From Brachionus manjavacas (lineage: Eukaryota; Rotifera; Eurotatoria; Ploima; Brachionidae): a stretch of DNA of 64,000 nucleotides. Position 1 is the stretch's first letter. Each line of letters opens with the position of its first letter. The stretch covers positions 1,595,501 through 1,659,500 of the forward strand of contig JAHQIY010000010.1 of assembly GCA_019054805.1 (NCBI GenBank). The letters are read 5' to 3'. Below, piece after piece: positions 1-12,306 of the stretch. Both the position numbers and the translations under genes were made by a program. The notes beneath the pieces were generated by a model. It ran no database searches. It saw only the letters and a program-made list of their open reading frames with translations, and had not been told where the DNA came from.

Positions 1-116
1 TTTTTATAATACAACAATATTTTTTAAGTAATTGAATATTTTTTGGTGGAAAAAAAATTATATGCTTATTAATCATATTTCCTTATTAATCTTTAAAAAA
101 ATTAAGCCAAATCAAC

Positions 117-245
117 TTCAAGAAGGGGAGTAATAGTGGTTTGTTTTATTCCTTTTTGGTACGTCATTTTTAAAAATGCTGAAAAGAAGCGGAATAATCA
201 CTGGCCCTTGTAGAAAGCCTGCTTTAAATGAATATTTGAATTTTT
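117..245 (-). mobile_element. LINE family A, reverse-transcriptase fragment
   Basis: Translated on the minus strand, this stretch gives the RT block around PLLFSIFKNDVPKRNKT, which matches the PLLFSIFINDIPKRNKT block of the longer copy at 26770-28857. It covers only the region just before the FADD catalytic box. No 3' tail is attached, so it is a short internal relic. Confidence 0.7.
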
Positions 246-436
246 CTACCCCTTATACAAATTCAATTTGCTACAATATGTCCATGGTACTTAGAGTTAT
301 CAAATAAATAGCTATTAAATCATTTTCAAAATTTTATTAAAGAAAATTTTTTTTTTATTTGATTTAAAAAAAAAACAAAAAAAAGACAATGAAAAAGAAA
401 AAATAATAAATAGATCAAAAATTTAATATAAATTTT

Positions 437-721
437 TTAGATTGGTTCAATTATATAATTGAAACGTTTCGACTTGAATTTATTACTGTTCATCACTGTT
501 GAATAAATTATTTGATTTTTTCCAGCCTTGATATTCTCTGATTTGTTTCTGTAAAGAATGTTTACAATCAGCTTGGAGGTGTCTTTTGGTCCGGCATCGG
601 CTTTTTTAGTCTCAATAGGCGATAATTCATTGTCGTTTGTAAGCAATTCGTTGAACCAATATTTTGTGTCTATGACGCTTACAATAGCTAAAATAATAAT
701 AACAAGGAGTGTAATTCTCAT
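437..721 (-). CDS. Possible small secreted protein (94 aa)
   Basis: The reading frame starts at an ATG in an AAAAATGAG context. The first ~17 residues (MRITLLVIIILAIVSVI) look like a signal peptide: one basic residue and then a hydrophobic run. The rest is polar and has no recognised domain. A KSKR site lies eight residues before the C-terminus (FNYIIEPI), so prohormone-type cleavage is conceivable, but there is no amidation glycine. The base composition is less AT-biased than the flanks. I do not recognise the family. It could also be one exon of a longer gene. The main support is the N-terminal signal and the uninterrupted frame in AT-rich DNA. Confidence 0.45.
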   Translation of the reverse strand: MRITLLVIIILAIVSVIDTKYWFNELLTNDNELSPIETKKADAGPKDTSKLIVNILYRNKSENIKAGKNQIIYSTVMNSNKFKSKRFNYIIEPI

Positions 722-779
722 TTTTAATGTTTTATCATTTTATATTTAAAATAAAAAGCAAATAAAAAAATACTTATAA

Positions 780-1168
780 GTTTTATTAGTATGTTCTTGT
801 ATTGAACTAGTTGTAAGCGAATGAATGAATGAGCAACCAAAGTTAAAATTGAGCTTTTAAGAAAATTTAAAGCTTTTAAAATTTTTAAGAAATTAAATGA
901 ATTTAAGAGTTAATCTACTTGAGCTCAATTAGTCTCCATTAATTGCTGAACTTTTAACTAAACTTTTATTAATTCTAAATATTTCGATTATTAATATAAC
1001 TAATAATAGTTCAAAAATTATTTGCTTTAAGAGTTGGAGCCAAAATTAAAAAAAACAAAATGCACTCTTTCGAGGATAATCAGACTTTCAAAATTGAGGA
1101 ATTTTATTTTGTGATTTTCGCTAAAAAATAGTCAAATATATTGGATGAAATTATAATAAAATTTTGTA
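780..1168. other. AT-rich stretch, nothing recognised
   Basis: I see only A/T-rich sequence with short reading frames and no repeat partner elsewhere in the window. Confidence 0.5.
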
Positions 1169-1401
1169 GAGTGCCGGAAATTAACTTGTCACATCATATC
1201 ATCTGATACCATTTAATATGATTTTTTTAAACTTTCCTCATATCATCTGATATCAGATCAAGTGAATTAAAATTTGAATTAATATTTGTAAAAAAATGTA
1301 AATAATTTTTTTTCCTGATATTATCAGTTGATATCAGATCATATTATCTAATATCAAATGAAATCATATGATATGATGTGTCAAGTTAGTTTCCGGCAGT
1401 G
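1169..1401. mobile_element. MITE with TA target duplication (233 bp)
   Basis: The two ends are inverted copies beginning (C/G)A(C/G)TGCCGGAAA and continuing for about 40 bp through ACTTGACACATCATATCAT. TA lies immediately outside both ends (1167-1168 and 1402-1403). The body is a series of ATCATATGAT-like palindromic words. It has no coding capacity. The TA site suggests a Tc1/mariner-type helper, but there is no internal sequence to confirm this. Confidence 0.85.
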
Positions 1402-1403
1402 TA

Positions 1404-4320
1404 GATAAAATATTCTATATCATACAGTTAATTTAATAAAATATTTTACAACTTTTTTAATTTAGAAATTTGAATCTGAATATTTTAATTAATTCAGTTT
1501 CATAAATATTCTTATTAAATAAACTTTAATATTACTTGGTTTTTAGGTTGATCTCAGAATGTTTGATTGTCAATGCGGAAAAAAACAACTAGCTTAGAGT
1601 GAAGAGATTAGCTTATTTGGTAAAAAGTATGATGAGTTGTCAAAATATTTGAATTTTGTCTGAAAAATGGCCAGATCGATGTTAATGACTAAAAAAAAGT
1701 AGAAAAATGGTTGTTGATGATCAAATTTTTCAACATTTTAATTATTCAAAATAAATTAAACAACTAGCTCAGTAACTCCAAGTTAAGCTATAAAATCGAT
1801 GGAACAAGATTGGTGAGAAAAGTTCGTACTATGACATCTCAAAAAAATAGAAATTATTTTTTAATTTTTATAATTAAAATTATTATTTTTAAATCCAAAA
1901 AAATTTTATATCAAATTTTGTAAATTTTTCCAATTTTTACTATAAAAATTTTAGAGCCGCATTAAAAATTAGGATTTTAAATATCAAATTAAAAAGAATA
2001 TATATTTTAAATAATTTTAGACTCATTTTTTTTACTCCCTAAAATCTATATTTCAAATTTGAATTTTTTAATTTTATTCTCAAAAGCTGCATTTAATTTT
2101 AGCTTTTAAATAAATATTTTAACTACTTTTTTTATTACAAAAATCAAACATTATTTACCTCTTCAACTTAGATATTTAGCCAAAGAAGAAATAAATATTA
2201 GCAGGATCTTTGATTATCGCGGTTACGTGTGCTAAATTAAAAAAAGAAAACAAAAATATTAATATCTAGGAAATGCAACTAGATTTTTTTAAAAAGATTC
2301 TTTTGTTATTTTAAATGCATAGAAGTGTCTGACTAGAAGCTTTCTTCATTTGGCGTATTTAATTTCCAGACAAATAAAAAGAAAAATTTTTTATTTTTTT
2401 TCATTACCCGACGCACTGTACTCTGTTTGATTTAAAAAACTTGAAATACCAAAATGTTTTTTGTTCATTTCAAATCATCAAATTTTCAAAATATAAAATC
2501 GCGTTAAGGTTTCATTTCAAAAAAATAATTATATTACTGTTAAATTTTTTTAAATTTTTTTACGTATTGAATTTTGAAAAAAGAAAAATTTTTAATTATT
2601 TAAAATTTCAAGATATATTTTGCATGTGTTATTTTTAAGTGATAAGTTAATGCTCAGTTGAGTTTGGTCAAAAGAAAATTAATTTTATAAGCATCTACAA
2701 AGAATTTTCTACAAATTTCGAAAAAAAAAATTGACACATTTTTATTTGTTGTGGAAATTATTAAGATTTTTTTCTATTTTTCGAATTAAAGGCTAATGCA
2801 AAAAAAGAAGACTTAAATATAAGAAAAAATTATTTAATGAATTCAACGATTCTAGAATATCAAGAAGCAACAATTTTGACTCTTTTTGTAATTTTCTTTC
2901 GGATGATGATATTTTATTAAATTATTTGAATTAAGTGCAAAATTAATAAAATTCTCAGTGGCGAAATTTTTAATAATAAATTTTCTTTATTTAAAAAAAG
3001 TACTTAATTTTTACTAATTTTTTAATTTAAGTCTAAAGTCTTAAAAATTATGTTAACAAAATTTAATTTCTAACATGTTAGCTTAATTTTTAAAGATAAA
3101 TTTATTCTAATAAGATTAGATACGATTTTTTAGTCCATTTATTAAGCTTTCATTAATTCCGAAGCTTGTAACTTATTTGGTTCAAAAGTTATGCTCGTTT
3201 GAAGCATAGCACCATTATCTATCTAAATAACCTTAGAATCAAAATGCTAGTAGATAGAAATTTTCAAAAATTAAGAAGCATGCCGAGAATTTATGTTTTT
3301 TGTCGGAAGCAGTTGTTTTTGCTGTAACATTCTTACAAGTCTGAGCCCATCGCTGATTTTTTGCAAAAATTTAACAGCATTGAAAGAGCAAATTGAAAAA
3401 CATGATCAAATGTAAATTTCAAATCAAAATTTTTAGTTTTTGATTTAAATAAAAAGGTATTTTTTATCAATTTTTTAATAATAAAATACTAAACTTTATT
3501 AAACATTATTTATTTAATCAATAATTAGATAGAAAATTATATGAATTTTTATCAGAAGTAAATTGAATACTTAATCAATATTTTGAAATTTTACAATACA
3601 AAATTTAGCTTCGTTTCGCCGTAATGAAATTTATTTGATATTTAAATATCATTTAAAGCGTTTATTTGAGCCATAATTTGGATACCCAAATGTTGATTTT
3701 AAATTTGTCATTAAATTTATCAAATAAAGATTTTAAAAGAATCAATTAAATGTAAATTAGAGAAAAAAAGATTTTTTTTTTAATTAAAATAATAAGCATC
3801 TTATGTTTAATTTAAAAAAAATAAAAAAAATCTAATTTTTTCATTTTTATTCAGATTTTAATCAATTAAATTTTGATCGTTTCATTATGATCAAGAACTT
3901 CAAGTTGCCCATTGAAAATAGGAGGTGAATGAAACTTAAAATAAATCATAAAATAGATCTTATAAGATATTTTGAGGTAATATTTGGAATTAGATAAGTT
4001 ACTAATCTAAAAGAGACAAAAAATGAAATCTTGATTTTAAACTTATCATTAGTTGAAAACTAAGATCCTTCTAAATTAACGTTTAAAACTTACAAAAAAA
4101 TCAAGCTTTTATCGAAATGTTGAATCAGCCCCTTTCTAAATATAATATTAAAAGGTGATTTAACAATTGAAAAAGGTTAAGTATAGCCATGAGACTGAAA
4201 ATTAGATACGATAAACCAAAATAAACAGATAAAAGTTCTTCTACAATAGGACATTAGTGAAGGTATTAAAAGCTAATAATGTTTTGGTACTGAAATTTTA
4301 ATAAAAACTCATCCAAATTA
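1404..4320. other. 2.9 kb of low-complexity AT-rich DNA
   Basis: There are long A/T runs and only short chance reading frames. I could not find a conserved domain, splice-site-framed exon, inverted repeat or LINE tail here. Confidence 0.5.
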
Positions 4321-4324
4321 GAAG

Positions 4325-4420
4325 CGGGTGCAGTCAGTCAGGATCCGAGGCGAAGCTCTGGTTTAGAGTTTCGGGTAAGCAGAAGGTTAGGGTATTTTTA
4401 ATAAATTAGTCTTAGCTTTA
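4325..4420. repeat. Dispersed repeat E, copy 1
   Basis: The core CTGGTTTAG-G--TTCGGGTA (about 4360-4378), with GC-richer flanks, recurs at 58855-58935 in the same orientation with about three quarters identity. Neither copy codes for anything obvious. It could be a SINE or the 3' end of a LINE. Confidence 0.5.
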
Positions 4421-4599
4421 ATTTAAGGGTTTTTTTTATAAAGTTAGCGGTGAGGAAAATTATGCACCATTTTTAAATATTAATAAAATAAATTTTTAAA
4501 TTATTAAATTAAGAATTTTTTCTTAGATTAATTAAATATTTAAAGAGGTTATATACTTTTAAATTGCTTTTAAAAAAAGGATAAATCTTGGTTTATCTC

Positions 4600-5370
4600 T
4601 TGGTTTATTTTCATGTCTTTCCCTAACATCAGATTCCAAACTTCTACTGCATACTCTAAAAAAGTTTATCCAATATGGTATACAACCTCTTGAATGCTTC
4701 CATGTCACGATGCTTTAAAGTCCGTTTGATGAGACCTAAGGTTTGATTAGCTTTCTTAATGAATACCGCAATATAGGCTGAATTTTTCAAATAACAACTA
4801 AAAATTAGTCGTAATTAAGTTCTTTTCTTGGGTTAAATCCATTAGTAAGCTTTCCGAATCGCCAAGTAGTAGCTACATTTCTGATTGCTAGTACTTAAGT
4901 GATTTACTAAACATTTTTCACATCATGTCTTCCTAGTTATCAATAATCTTGGCAACTTTAGTTTCATCAGTAAATAATTTGCAAACATTCTTTACTCCAA
5001 ATCATTTATAAAAATCACAATTAAGGGTGATTCTGAGCCCTGTCGAACACCACTAAAAACATGCCTCCAGGATGGGCAAGTCTTAAAACAAGTCTTAATT
5101 AGAGACTCGCATAATCCAGGATAAAGCTTAAAAATCAGTCTTTTGTGGGGTAGTTTATCAAATGCTTTACTTAAGCCCAATGTCAATAGGTTTTTTTTTT
5201 ACATATAAACAACAGCTAAGAAAATCTAAAATAAAAGTTTCAAAAAAATTTAAAACAACTTTTTCAAATAAAAAAAGCATGCTATTTTTGGCAAAATAGT
5301 TTACCAGAACATCATTAACTAAACTTTCCATTAGTTTACATTCCACTGGACTAATGGACAACTTTTTGTT
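4600..5370 (-). mobile_element. CR1/L2-type LINE fragment, decayed
   Basis: On the minus strand the order is LSKAFDKLPHKRL (RT block), then FSGVRQGSESPLIVIFINDLE (the usual SGVPQGSVLGPLLFIIFIND), then at 4600-4790 NQTLGLIKRTLKHRDMEAFKRLY from the C-terminal domain. Several frame changes separate these blocks, and the FADD box and the region before the C-terminal domain are degraded. This is an old, 5'-truncated copy. Confidence 0.75.
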
Positions 5371-5724
5371 TCATTCAATTCTACAATTATTATTTTTTGA
5401 TTATTTTTTAATGTTAAAATTGTGTTCAATTTATTTATTCAAATTTTTATCTTAAACAACTTTTCAATTTTTCAACTGTTCAATTATTTAATTTTTTCAA
5501 CTCATTCTGTTTATCAACTATTCAATTATTTAGCTTTTTTACATTGGCAGTGTTAAAATTAAGTACAAAAATTGCAAAAAAAAATTAAAAACTTTATAAT
5601 TTTTTTCTAATTATGCAAAAAGTACAATATTGTACAAATTCGTGCAAAAGAATTCCAAGCTCTACAAAAACTCTGCAATTTATTGCATAGTTTAATCAAG
5701 TATTTTTTGATGGTGCGCATTTTA

Positions 5725-6410
5725 TAGGAAATTGGGTTTGACAGTATCTAAATAATATTTAGCCTTTTATTGCAGCGTTCTTAAATTTCGTCAACCAGTG
5801 TATTAAAATTTAACTTAGAATCAAATTTAATTCCAAGAAAATTAATTTCTTTTTGACTCAGTATTTTGTTTCCATAAATTTTTTAGTTAGAAAAGACTGC
5901 AAACACGACTTTTCAACTGGTATCTTCATTTTCCACTTAAGCCATTGTTCTAGTTCGTTGGTGTATTTATTTATCTCATTTTCTAGGTTCCCATTTTTGT
6001 TATAAATGAAGAATGTTACTAGATCATCAGCGAAAAGAAGAGAGTATTCATTATTTGTTTTGTTTCTTTTGGGGATGTCATTAAAACATATACTAAATAA
6101 AAGAGGACTAATTACTGAGCCTTGAGGAACACCTTCGGTTATCTGGTATTCTTCGCTCAGGTAATCATTCACATTTACATTAAATGTCCTAGATTCGAGA
6201 AAGGATCTAATCCAGTTATTGAAGTAATCAAGTGGATTAATTTTAATCAATTAAAAGTAAACCTTCATGCCAAACCCTATCAAAGGCTTTAGAAATCAAA
6301 CTCTTTTTTTCTATTAATTGACTTCACAATTTTTTGAATTAAAAAGAAAAGTTTATCTGAAATAATATTAATCTAACCCTATTTAATCATCATTTTAAAA
6401 AAATAAAAAG
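5725..6410 (-). mobile_element. LINE family A, RT fragment
   Basis: The minus-strand frame carries SKAFDRVWHEG, VPQGSVISPLLFSICFNDIPKRNKT and the catalytic LLFADDLVTFF, followed by the thumb region WLKWKMKIPVEKS and INFLGIKFDSKLNF. The open block 5858-6250 is uninterrupted; the flanks are frameshifted. Neither the 3' hairpin nor the tail is present, so both ends are truncated. Confidence 0.85.
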
Positions 6411-6659
6411 TTGAGTAGTCACTTCTTTCTCAAAGCAATTTAGCACTGTTTGTTCGTGGTCACGCTTTGCAAGAAAAAAAATGGTCTTAACCGATTGTGA
6501 TCCCATTACAGCTATCAGAGAATTTGAAAAAACAATTACGCTATTTAAACGTAAAAGATATATTGATCACTTAAAAAAGGTATTATTTAATAAAAAGATA
6601 TTCATTTTATATTCCTTTAAAAGTTATTAATTTTTAGGTAATTAAATAGTCATTGAGAA

Positions 6660-6985
6660 AAACGGTGACTGGTGGGATCATTAATAATTGCATTGTAGTT
6701 GTGTTTTTTTAACGATTTTTTTTCTCGTTTTATTACTAAAATTTACCATTTTATATTAAAAAAATTACGTAAAATTACGTAAAGATTCGTAATTTTTTAT
6801 TCAATTTTCATTTTAATTTTCTAAAAAAAGAAAAAATTTCCTAAAAATCGCCAATTATTCAGTTTTTTTTTTGGTCCTTTTTATATTTACGTAAAATTTA
6901 AAATTACGTAAAATTTCGTAATTTTTCGAAAATTTAGTTTTTTTTTACTTTAGTAATTTTACGTAAAAACAGTTAATCATAGCAG
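6660..6985. mobile_element. Possible old MITE rich in ACGTAAA words
   Basis: The right end, read on the minus strand, begins CAGTACTGCTATGATTAAC, close to CAGTGCTGCTACGATACC of the MITE at 16985-17439. The left end (CGGTGACTGGTGGGATCATT) is a weaker inverted match. The body repeats ACGTAAAATT-like words, as the 16985 element does. I see no clean target duplication. Confidence 0.3.
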
Positions 6986-7004
6986 TACTGAAGTTTAAAA
7001 AGTC

Positions 7005-8255
7005 AACTCTTTAATTAGAGTTTGGAAATAGTAAATGTAACTGAGATACCTAAGAAATCTTCTCTGACTCGTGACCCTAATAACTATCGTCCAATTAGTA
7101 TGAAAAGCGTCCTTGGAAAGTTACTTGAACGCATCATCTTCACTAGAATATATAATTTCTTAAGAACAATAAATTACTTATTCAAGAGCGATCAGGATTT
7201 AGAAAACATAGCCGCACTGCAGATAATCTTTATTTTCTTATTCAAAAAGTTGTAGTCTTTTAATAGAAAAAAAAGTCTTATCTATCGGATAAGATCGTTT
7301 GTGCATTTAAGATCTTTTAGAGTAAATGTAGATGGTCATCTAAGTAATTAATATCGAGAGTTCCACAAGGCTCAGTTATTAGTCCACTTCTATTTAGCAT
7401 TTTTATAAATGACATACCAAAAAGAAATAAAACAAACAGTCAATATTACCTAAAAGAAATCGAAAGATGGTTTTTCAAATGGAAAATGAAAATTTCTATT
7501 GAAAAGTCATCTTGTATGATCTTTGAGAAAAAAACTAAAATTAAAATCAATCTTGACCTGAAAAATAATGGTAACAATTTAAATAATGAGGAAAAAGTTA
7601 AATTTTTAGGCATCACATTAGACTCAAAACTTACATTTAGCCTAATGGTGGATGAATTAAAAAAGCGCTATGATTCAAGGCTTATTATAATAAAACATCT
7701 CTCAAATATGAAATGTGGTTTAAAACCAAAAACCTAAGGTAATCTTTACAAATCTTTAATAGGATCAATCTTGGATTATTCTTTTCCTTGTTTAAATTCA
7801 TTCTCAGAAACTAAAATCAAAAAAATACAAGTTATTCAAAATTCAGCAGTTCGATCTATTTTGAAGCTTTCATTAAACTTACTAACAGTCTCAAATCGAC
7901 TTTTTGAGTTGACAGAGAGATATTTCAGGGCAGGTTTGAGTCATTCTGTTCCATTGATCGTCAGGCTGGTGGAATAATAAAGAGATGGTTTTGAATCAAG
8001 ATTTATCGAATATCCAACTCCATTGTCTAATTACTACCTAACAATTTCTTCTTTTTTTCCTGAACTATCAAATATTTAAACATGTCTAAGCTCTAGCTAT
8101 TTCAACTTAACGTTTTTAATTTTTTTTTCATTATTTAATCCTTTTTCTTTATCTTATTTAACTTAATTTTTAATTTTATTAATTTTAATATTTTTTTTTA
8201 TTTTATATATTTTTATTCTGAAGGAGCATTAGCTCGGTACAGATTTACAAATAAG
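7005..8255 (+). mobile_element. LINE family A, truncated copy with 3' tail
   Basis: The blocks in order are IPKKSSLTRDPNNYRPISM and GKLLERIIFTRIYNFL (RT), then a deleted palm region around 7260-7320, then VPQGSVISPLLFSIFINDIP, FKWKMKISIEKSSC, KFLGITLDSKLTFSLMVDE and the C-terminal region ending near ISSFFPEL. Frameshifts and stops separate the blocks. After an A/T-rich 3' UTR the family hairpin (8218-8242) and an ACAAATAAG tail close the copy. Confidence 0.9.
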
Positions 8256-8462
8256 AAAAAAAAGTTTCTAAATTTAAAAATTAAAATTTATTTCCTCAAT
8301 AAACAAATAACATTGAAGAAAAAATTTTATTTTGTCAATTGATATACATAAATTTCAATTAAAAATACATAATTTATTTATCTCTTTTAAAAACTGACAA
8401 TATTGAAAAGTATATTGGAAATTCGGAGTCCAAGTTCTGCTTTCCTGACTAAATATTCGTGA

Positions 8463-8678
8463 GGTTTTTTATCTACAGAATTTTTTCTTAAAATAAGTTC
8501 GTTGTCGGTTGCTCGATTGTTTAAAATTAGAATAAAGCAGGGAGGGGTTGAAAGAATTGATTACTGTGTGAAAGAGTTTTTTTGGCTTGAGTCCAATAAA
8601 CAAGATTTAGAGCTATCGAACGGATTTGGTGCTTTAGATAGCAGAAGTAAAAACAGAATAGCAAAAAAAAACCAGTGA
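8463..8678 (+). other. Unrecognised open frame (71 codons)
   Basis: The frame reads ...KISSLSVARLFKIRIKQGG, VERIDYCVKEFFWLESNKQ, DLELSNGFGALDSRSKNR and then a stop. The residue mix is more protein-like than chance frames nearby. There is no start codon in good context and no clear splice signal. It may be an exon or a transposon relic; I do not recognise it. Confidence 0.25.
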
Positions 8679-9054
8679 TTTTTGTTCAATATAGCTAAAT
8701 TCACAAACCAGACCTAAAGACAAGTATAAGATAAACTACTTAGTATTCAAGATTTCTTAGCAAACAATATTTAAATATAGAACCTGCTCGCACAGCTTAG
8801 GTTTCTTTAGACTCAAATTGTTTTTATTTTGCTAGACTTATTTATTTTTTGAATTAGTCTTATTCTAAAAGTTTAATTCGATCATACCTCGTTTGTCATG
8901 TTATCCCAAAAAAATGAATTCATTTTAAAAATTTTACTCAAATGATAACATACCTCACAGTTTTTGCTTTAGCTTAATTATTAATTAATGAGCTGAATAG
9001 AAGAGAGCTGACTTGGTATGTTAGCCAATTTCGGTTTGGTCTGCCAAATCTAAG

Positions 9055-9640
9055 CCTAAGCCATCATATCTTATTTACTTGATTAGATCATTTCTTCTTT
9101 CAAAGTCTTTTAGATTAAATGAAAATAGACATTTGAGTAATCAATATCTGATCAAAACAGGTTTTCCACAAGGGTCAGTAATTAATCCACTCCTCTTTAG
9201 CATTTTCATAAAAAATGTTCCAAAAAAAATACCATAACAAATAATCAATTTGTCTTCTTTTTGCAGATGGTTTGACTGCATCTTTTTTTTTTGACAGGAA
9301 GGAAATCTAGAAAATATGATTAATAAGAACCTTAAACAGTGTTTGTGCAAATGGAAAATTTAAATGTCTATTTATAAGTCAAGTTACATGATCTTTTCAA
9401 AAAACTTAAAAGAAATAATTTATGCGGCAATAGCTTAAAATGTGAAGCACATTCCTCGCAATATCAGTCTGTTAGTAACTAATTACTGATTTTTTGAGTT
9501 GAGTGAGATATATGTAATAGCAGGACTGAGTCATTCTGTTTAATGGATTGCCAGAATGTTGAATGATTACAAAGGGGGTTCCGTATCAAGAAATACTGAA
9601 TATCCAACGCAAAAGTGTAGTTTTCTCTCTTTCCTCAACA
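9055..9640 (+). mobile_element. LINE family A, internally deleted fragment
   Basis: The first block (YLIYLIRSFLSSKSFRLNE, FPQGSVINPLLFSIFIKNVP, a frameshifted LLFADGLTA and KWKI-MSIYKSSYMIF) corresponds to the RT palm and thumb. At about 9430 it jumps to the C-terminal region (FELSEIYVIAGLSHSV...IEYPT-like). About 450 bp of the family sequence is missing between them. No hairpin or tail was found. Confidence 0.8.
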
Positions 9641-10225
9641 CCTTATTACTTAAACTTGTAGCAAATTTCTTTAATGATTTGTCCCATACGAATTCCAGAC
9701 AAGGGGAGGCGCTCATCTCCTTTTCCAGTTTTTTTGTGAGCGACGACTTCGATCTGACACATATGCTACTGGACCGATCTTCTACGCTTCAAGCACCTTT
9801 CTTTACTTACATTTTAATTTATTTTAAGGTGCCCCGAGTCATAAACACTAGTTTTGGATTTAAAATTTTTAGCTTTTCCAAAAATTTGAAATCTAATGTA
9901 ATTTTGTGCGTAGAACTCGAATCTGAAATCATTTTTTTCATATGTCATCTTATTTTTGCTGAATTGCATGAAATAAAAATACAAATTTAGTGCATAAGTT
10001 TGAACTGATTTCTTCGAAAAATTAAACTGACTTGGAAACTTAATTTTTTTTTCTTCAGATAGTAGAGGAAATGTACTTTCTAATCTTGTGTATTTTTTTT
10101 CACCCATTCAGTAAAAATCCCTAACAATTTAAACGCAAAGTTTTGAAAAAATTCGATGATTTAGCATTTTTGGCGTTTTATTTCTCCCGTAAAATTATTT
10201 CAAAATAGATAATTTTTTTTTATTT
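9641..10225. other. Intervening region, no recognised gene
   Basis: An open frame of 144 codons runs through 9556-9990 (+), but its first part is out-of-frame LINE sequence and the rest shows no known motif. I treat it as non-coding or an unrecognised relic. Confidence 0.4.
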
Positions 10226-10229
10226 AAGA

Positions 10230-10590
10230 GAACTAAGTCTCCTCTATAGAAATAGTTCAAGAAATGTTCAAGATCAGAAGCGGCCTAAATTTTTTCATGA
10301 ATCATGTCATCAGGGAGTGGAACAGCCTGTCTGAGACAGTAATCGGTGCCTCGACTGTAAACCGCTTCAAGAACAGACTCGACACATGGAAGTATTCTGG
10401 ACCTGGGGTCCCGGTGTAATGAGACCATTCTTTCTCAGCGAACACCGGGACAACAGCGCCGCCTAAACTCCAAGCGTCTAAGAAAGCCACACACCAATCT
10501 ATTTCCTAAAATCCCTGTAAAACAGCTACCATGGGCGGCTTCCTTAGTAAGTCGTCTGCGCTAGCCTGCTTGCTGTAGCTTATTATTCTT
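10230..10590 (+). mobile_element. 3' end of a CR1/L2-type LINE, (ATT)n tail
   Basis: The frame RSRGLNFFMNHVIREWNSLS followed by ASTVNRFKNRLDTW is the standard C-terminus of this LINE group (NFFTNRVV..WNSLP....A.S.N.FK..LD). A GC-richer 3' UTR follows and ends in TTATTATTCTTATTATTATT. Everything upstream is missing, so it is a severely 5'-truncated insertion from a different subfamily than the (ACT)n-tailed copies. Confidence 0.8.
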
Positions 10591-12290
10591 ATTATTATTT
10601 TAAATGAGTAGAAATTAAATGCATGATGAGCAAGGAAAAAAGGAATATTCAATCAAGTAAAAGTCACGAAAGGTTTAAGAGAATTGATTTCACAATATTT
10701 TAACTTTTCAGCAAGGATCAGTCTAATACCCATTATTTTCTTGTATTTTTTTTAAAATTAATAAATTAATAAATTTTAATTAGTTTTTTGAAATGAACCA
10801 AAATTATATAATTTAATCAAAAAATATGATTTAATTTTTTTTACAAAATTTATTTTTTATTATTTTATTTTAATTAAATTAAATTAAAATAAATATTTGT
10901 AAACTGTCTTTCTCGTAGTTTTCTAATTTCACATTGATTTTATCTAAAGTGAATAAAATAATTTTTCCTTTTATTTACCCTTTGTTCCCATAAAAATTTT
11001 CAATAAAAACAAGTAAAATAAAAAATTCACTTTACTTTTTTTTTAAGCTAAATTTTACATAATCAAATTTTGTATTCCGACATTTTTTTTTTTAAAAATT
11101 TAAAAAAAAAGTAAAATGAATTTTTATTTTACTTGTTTTTAATTTTACGAAATCATAGATAAAATGTCAAAAAAGGGTGTAAATTGACTCGTTAAGACAA
11201 TCAAAAAATTAAGATGAATTTTTTTTAATGCTTTATTTTTGTGCGTCGTACTTTTAAAAAATAATTTTCCAGATGATTAGAAGTCTTTTTTGATCCTTTC
11301 GCTTCCAGGCTAAAAGAAGACCAAGCAATAATCAAAATATAATTTTGATATTAGTTACAGGATTCTGGTCAATTAAAACTTTTTATTTTTAGATTAAATT
11401 AAATTTTGTTAATATTTTTTGTAATTAATTTCAGGTTCTTGTTTTTATTCAAAAAACAGGCGCTGAAAAACATGAACGCCAAATTTTTTCCAAAATTTTT
11501 TTCATAAAATGTGAATAAAATTATTTTAATGATATACTTTTTTCAAAGATTATTAAATTTTTTCTAAAAAAAAAGACTTTTTTAAATTATTATTGAAAAG
11601 GTAGATTTACCTTCTTCAAAAATGTTTTTTCTATGTTTTAAAATATAGAATTTTTCTTCTTAAAATTGGAAATGTTTAGAACAAAAATTAAATTGTTTCC
11701 ATAGCTAATAGTTTGATAAATCTTGTGGATTATTTTTTTTTAATTGTAAACAAGAAAAATTCAATTTAAGATTTTTTTTGTATTTTTTTCCAAAAAAATT
11801 TTTTCAACTTTTATCATCCTCATCCACCAATTTTGTTATTCTTAGCTCTTAATTTTTAGTCGTGGTCCAAAGAATGAAGCCCTTTTTTATGCGTCAAAGT
11901 CTCCGCTTGACTTGGTAACAAAATCAAATTTATTTAAAGGAAGGAGAATTCTTAGATTTATAAGTTCAAATTTTAGACTAATAAATTTTTAATTAGAAAA
12001 AAAAATTCATTTTTTATTCTTCTTTTTAAATCAAAATAAAACAATTTTTCATGCTTGGTTTATGCGAGTTTTAGGTCACGTGATCTAAATTATTTTGAAA
12101 CAACCAAAAAAAGGAAAGCTTGTTGTGTCATTAGAATTTCAATTGAAAAAACCGCTCCAGTCAAAGGGAACATACTTAAGTTCATAAATATTGTGTCCAA
12201 AAATCGAGATCAAATTTTGAAATTACACCAGCTCAATTTAAAATTATTATAATTTAATATTAGCTCACGCACTCTCTCACGCTCCTTGTT
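10591..12290. other. AT-rich intergenic DNA
   Basis: Homopolymer-rich sequence with one 65-codon frame at 12055-12252 (+) that I cannot connect to a family. No repeats with partners elsewhere were seen. Confidence 0.45.
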
Positions 12291-12298
12291 CAACGTTT

Positions 12299-12306
12299 AT
12301 ATAAAA
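12299..12306 (+). promoter_or_regulatory. Candidate TATA box upstream of TBC1D24
   Basis: TATATAAA follows a pyrimidine-rich, less AT-biased stretch (CACGCACTCTCTCACGCTCC at 12267-12286). It lies about 520 bp before the start codon, so it would imply a long 5' UTR or a 5' UTR intron. TATA-like words are common in AT-rich DNA, hence the low confidence. Confidence 0.25.

Noticed and set aside
2441-2638. 65-codon frame rich in F, K and I
   Set aside because: Composition is what random AT-rich DNA gives; no start context, domain or splice-site support.
9556-9990. 144-codon open frame as a gene
   Set aside because: Its 5' third is LINE A sequence read out of frame, and the remainder has no motif or splice signal.
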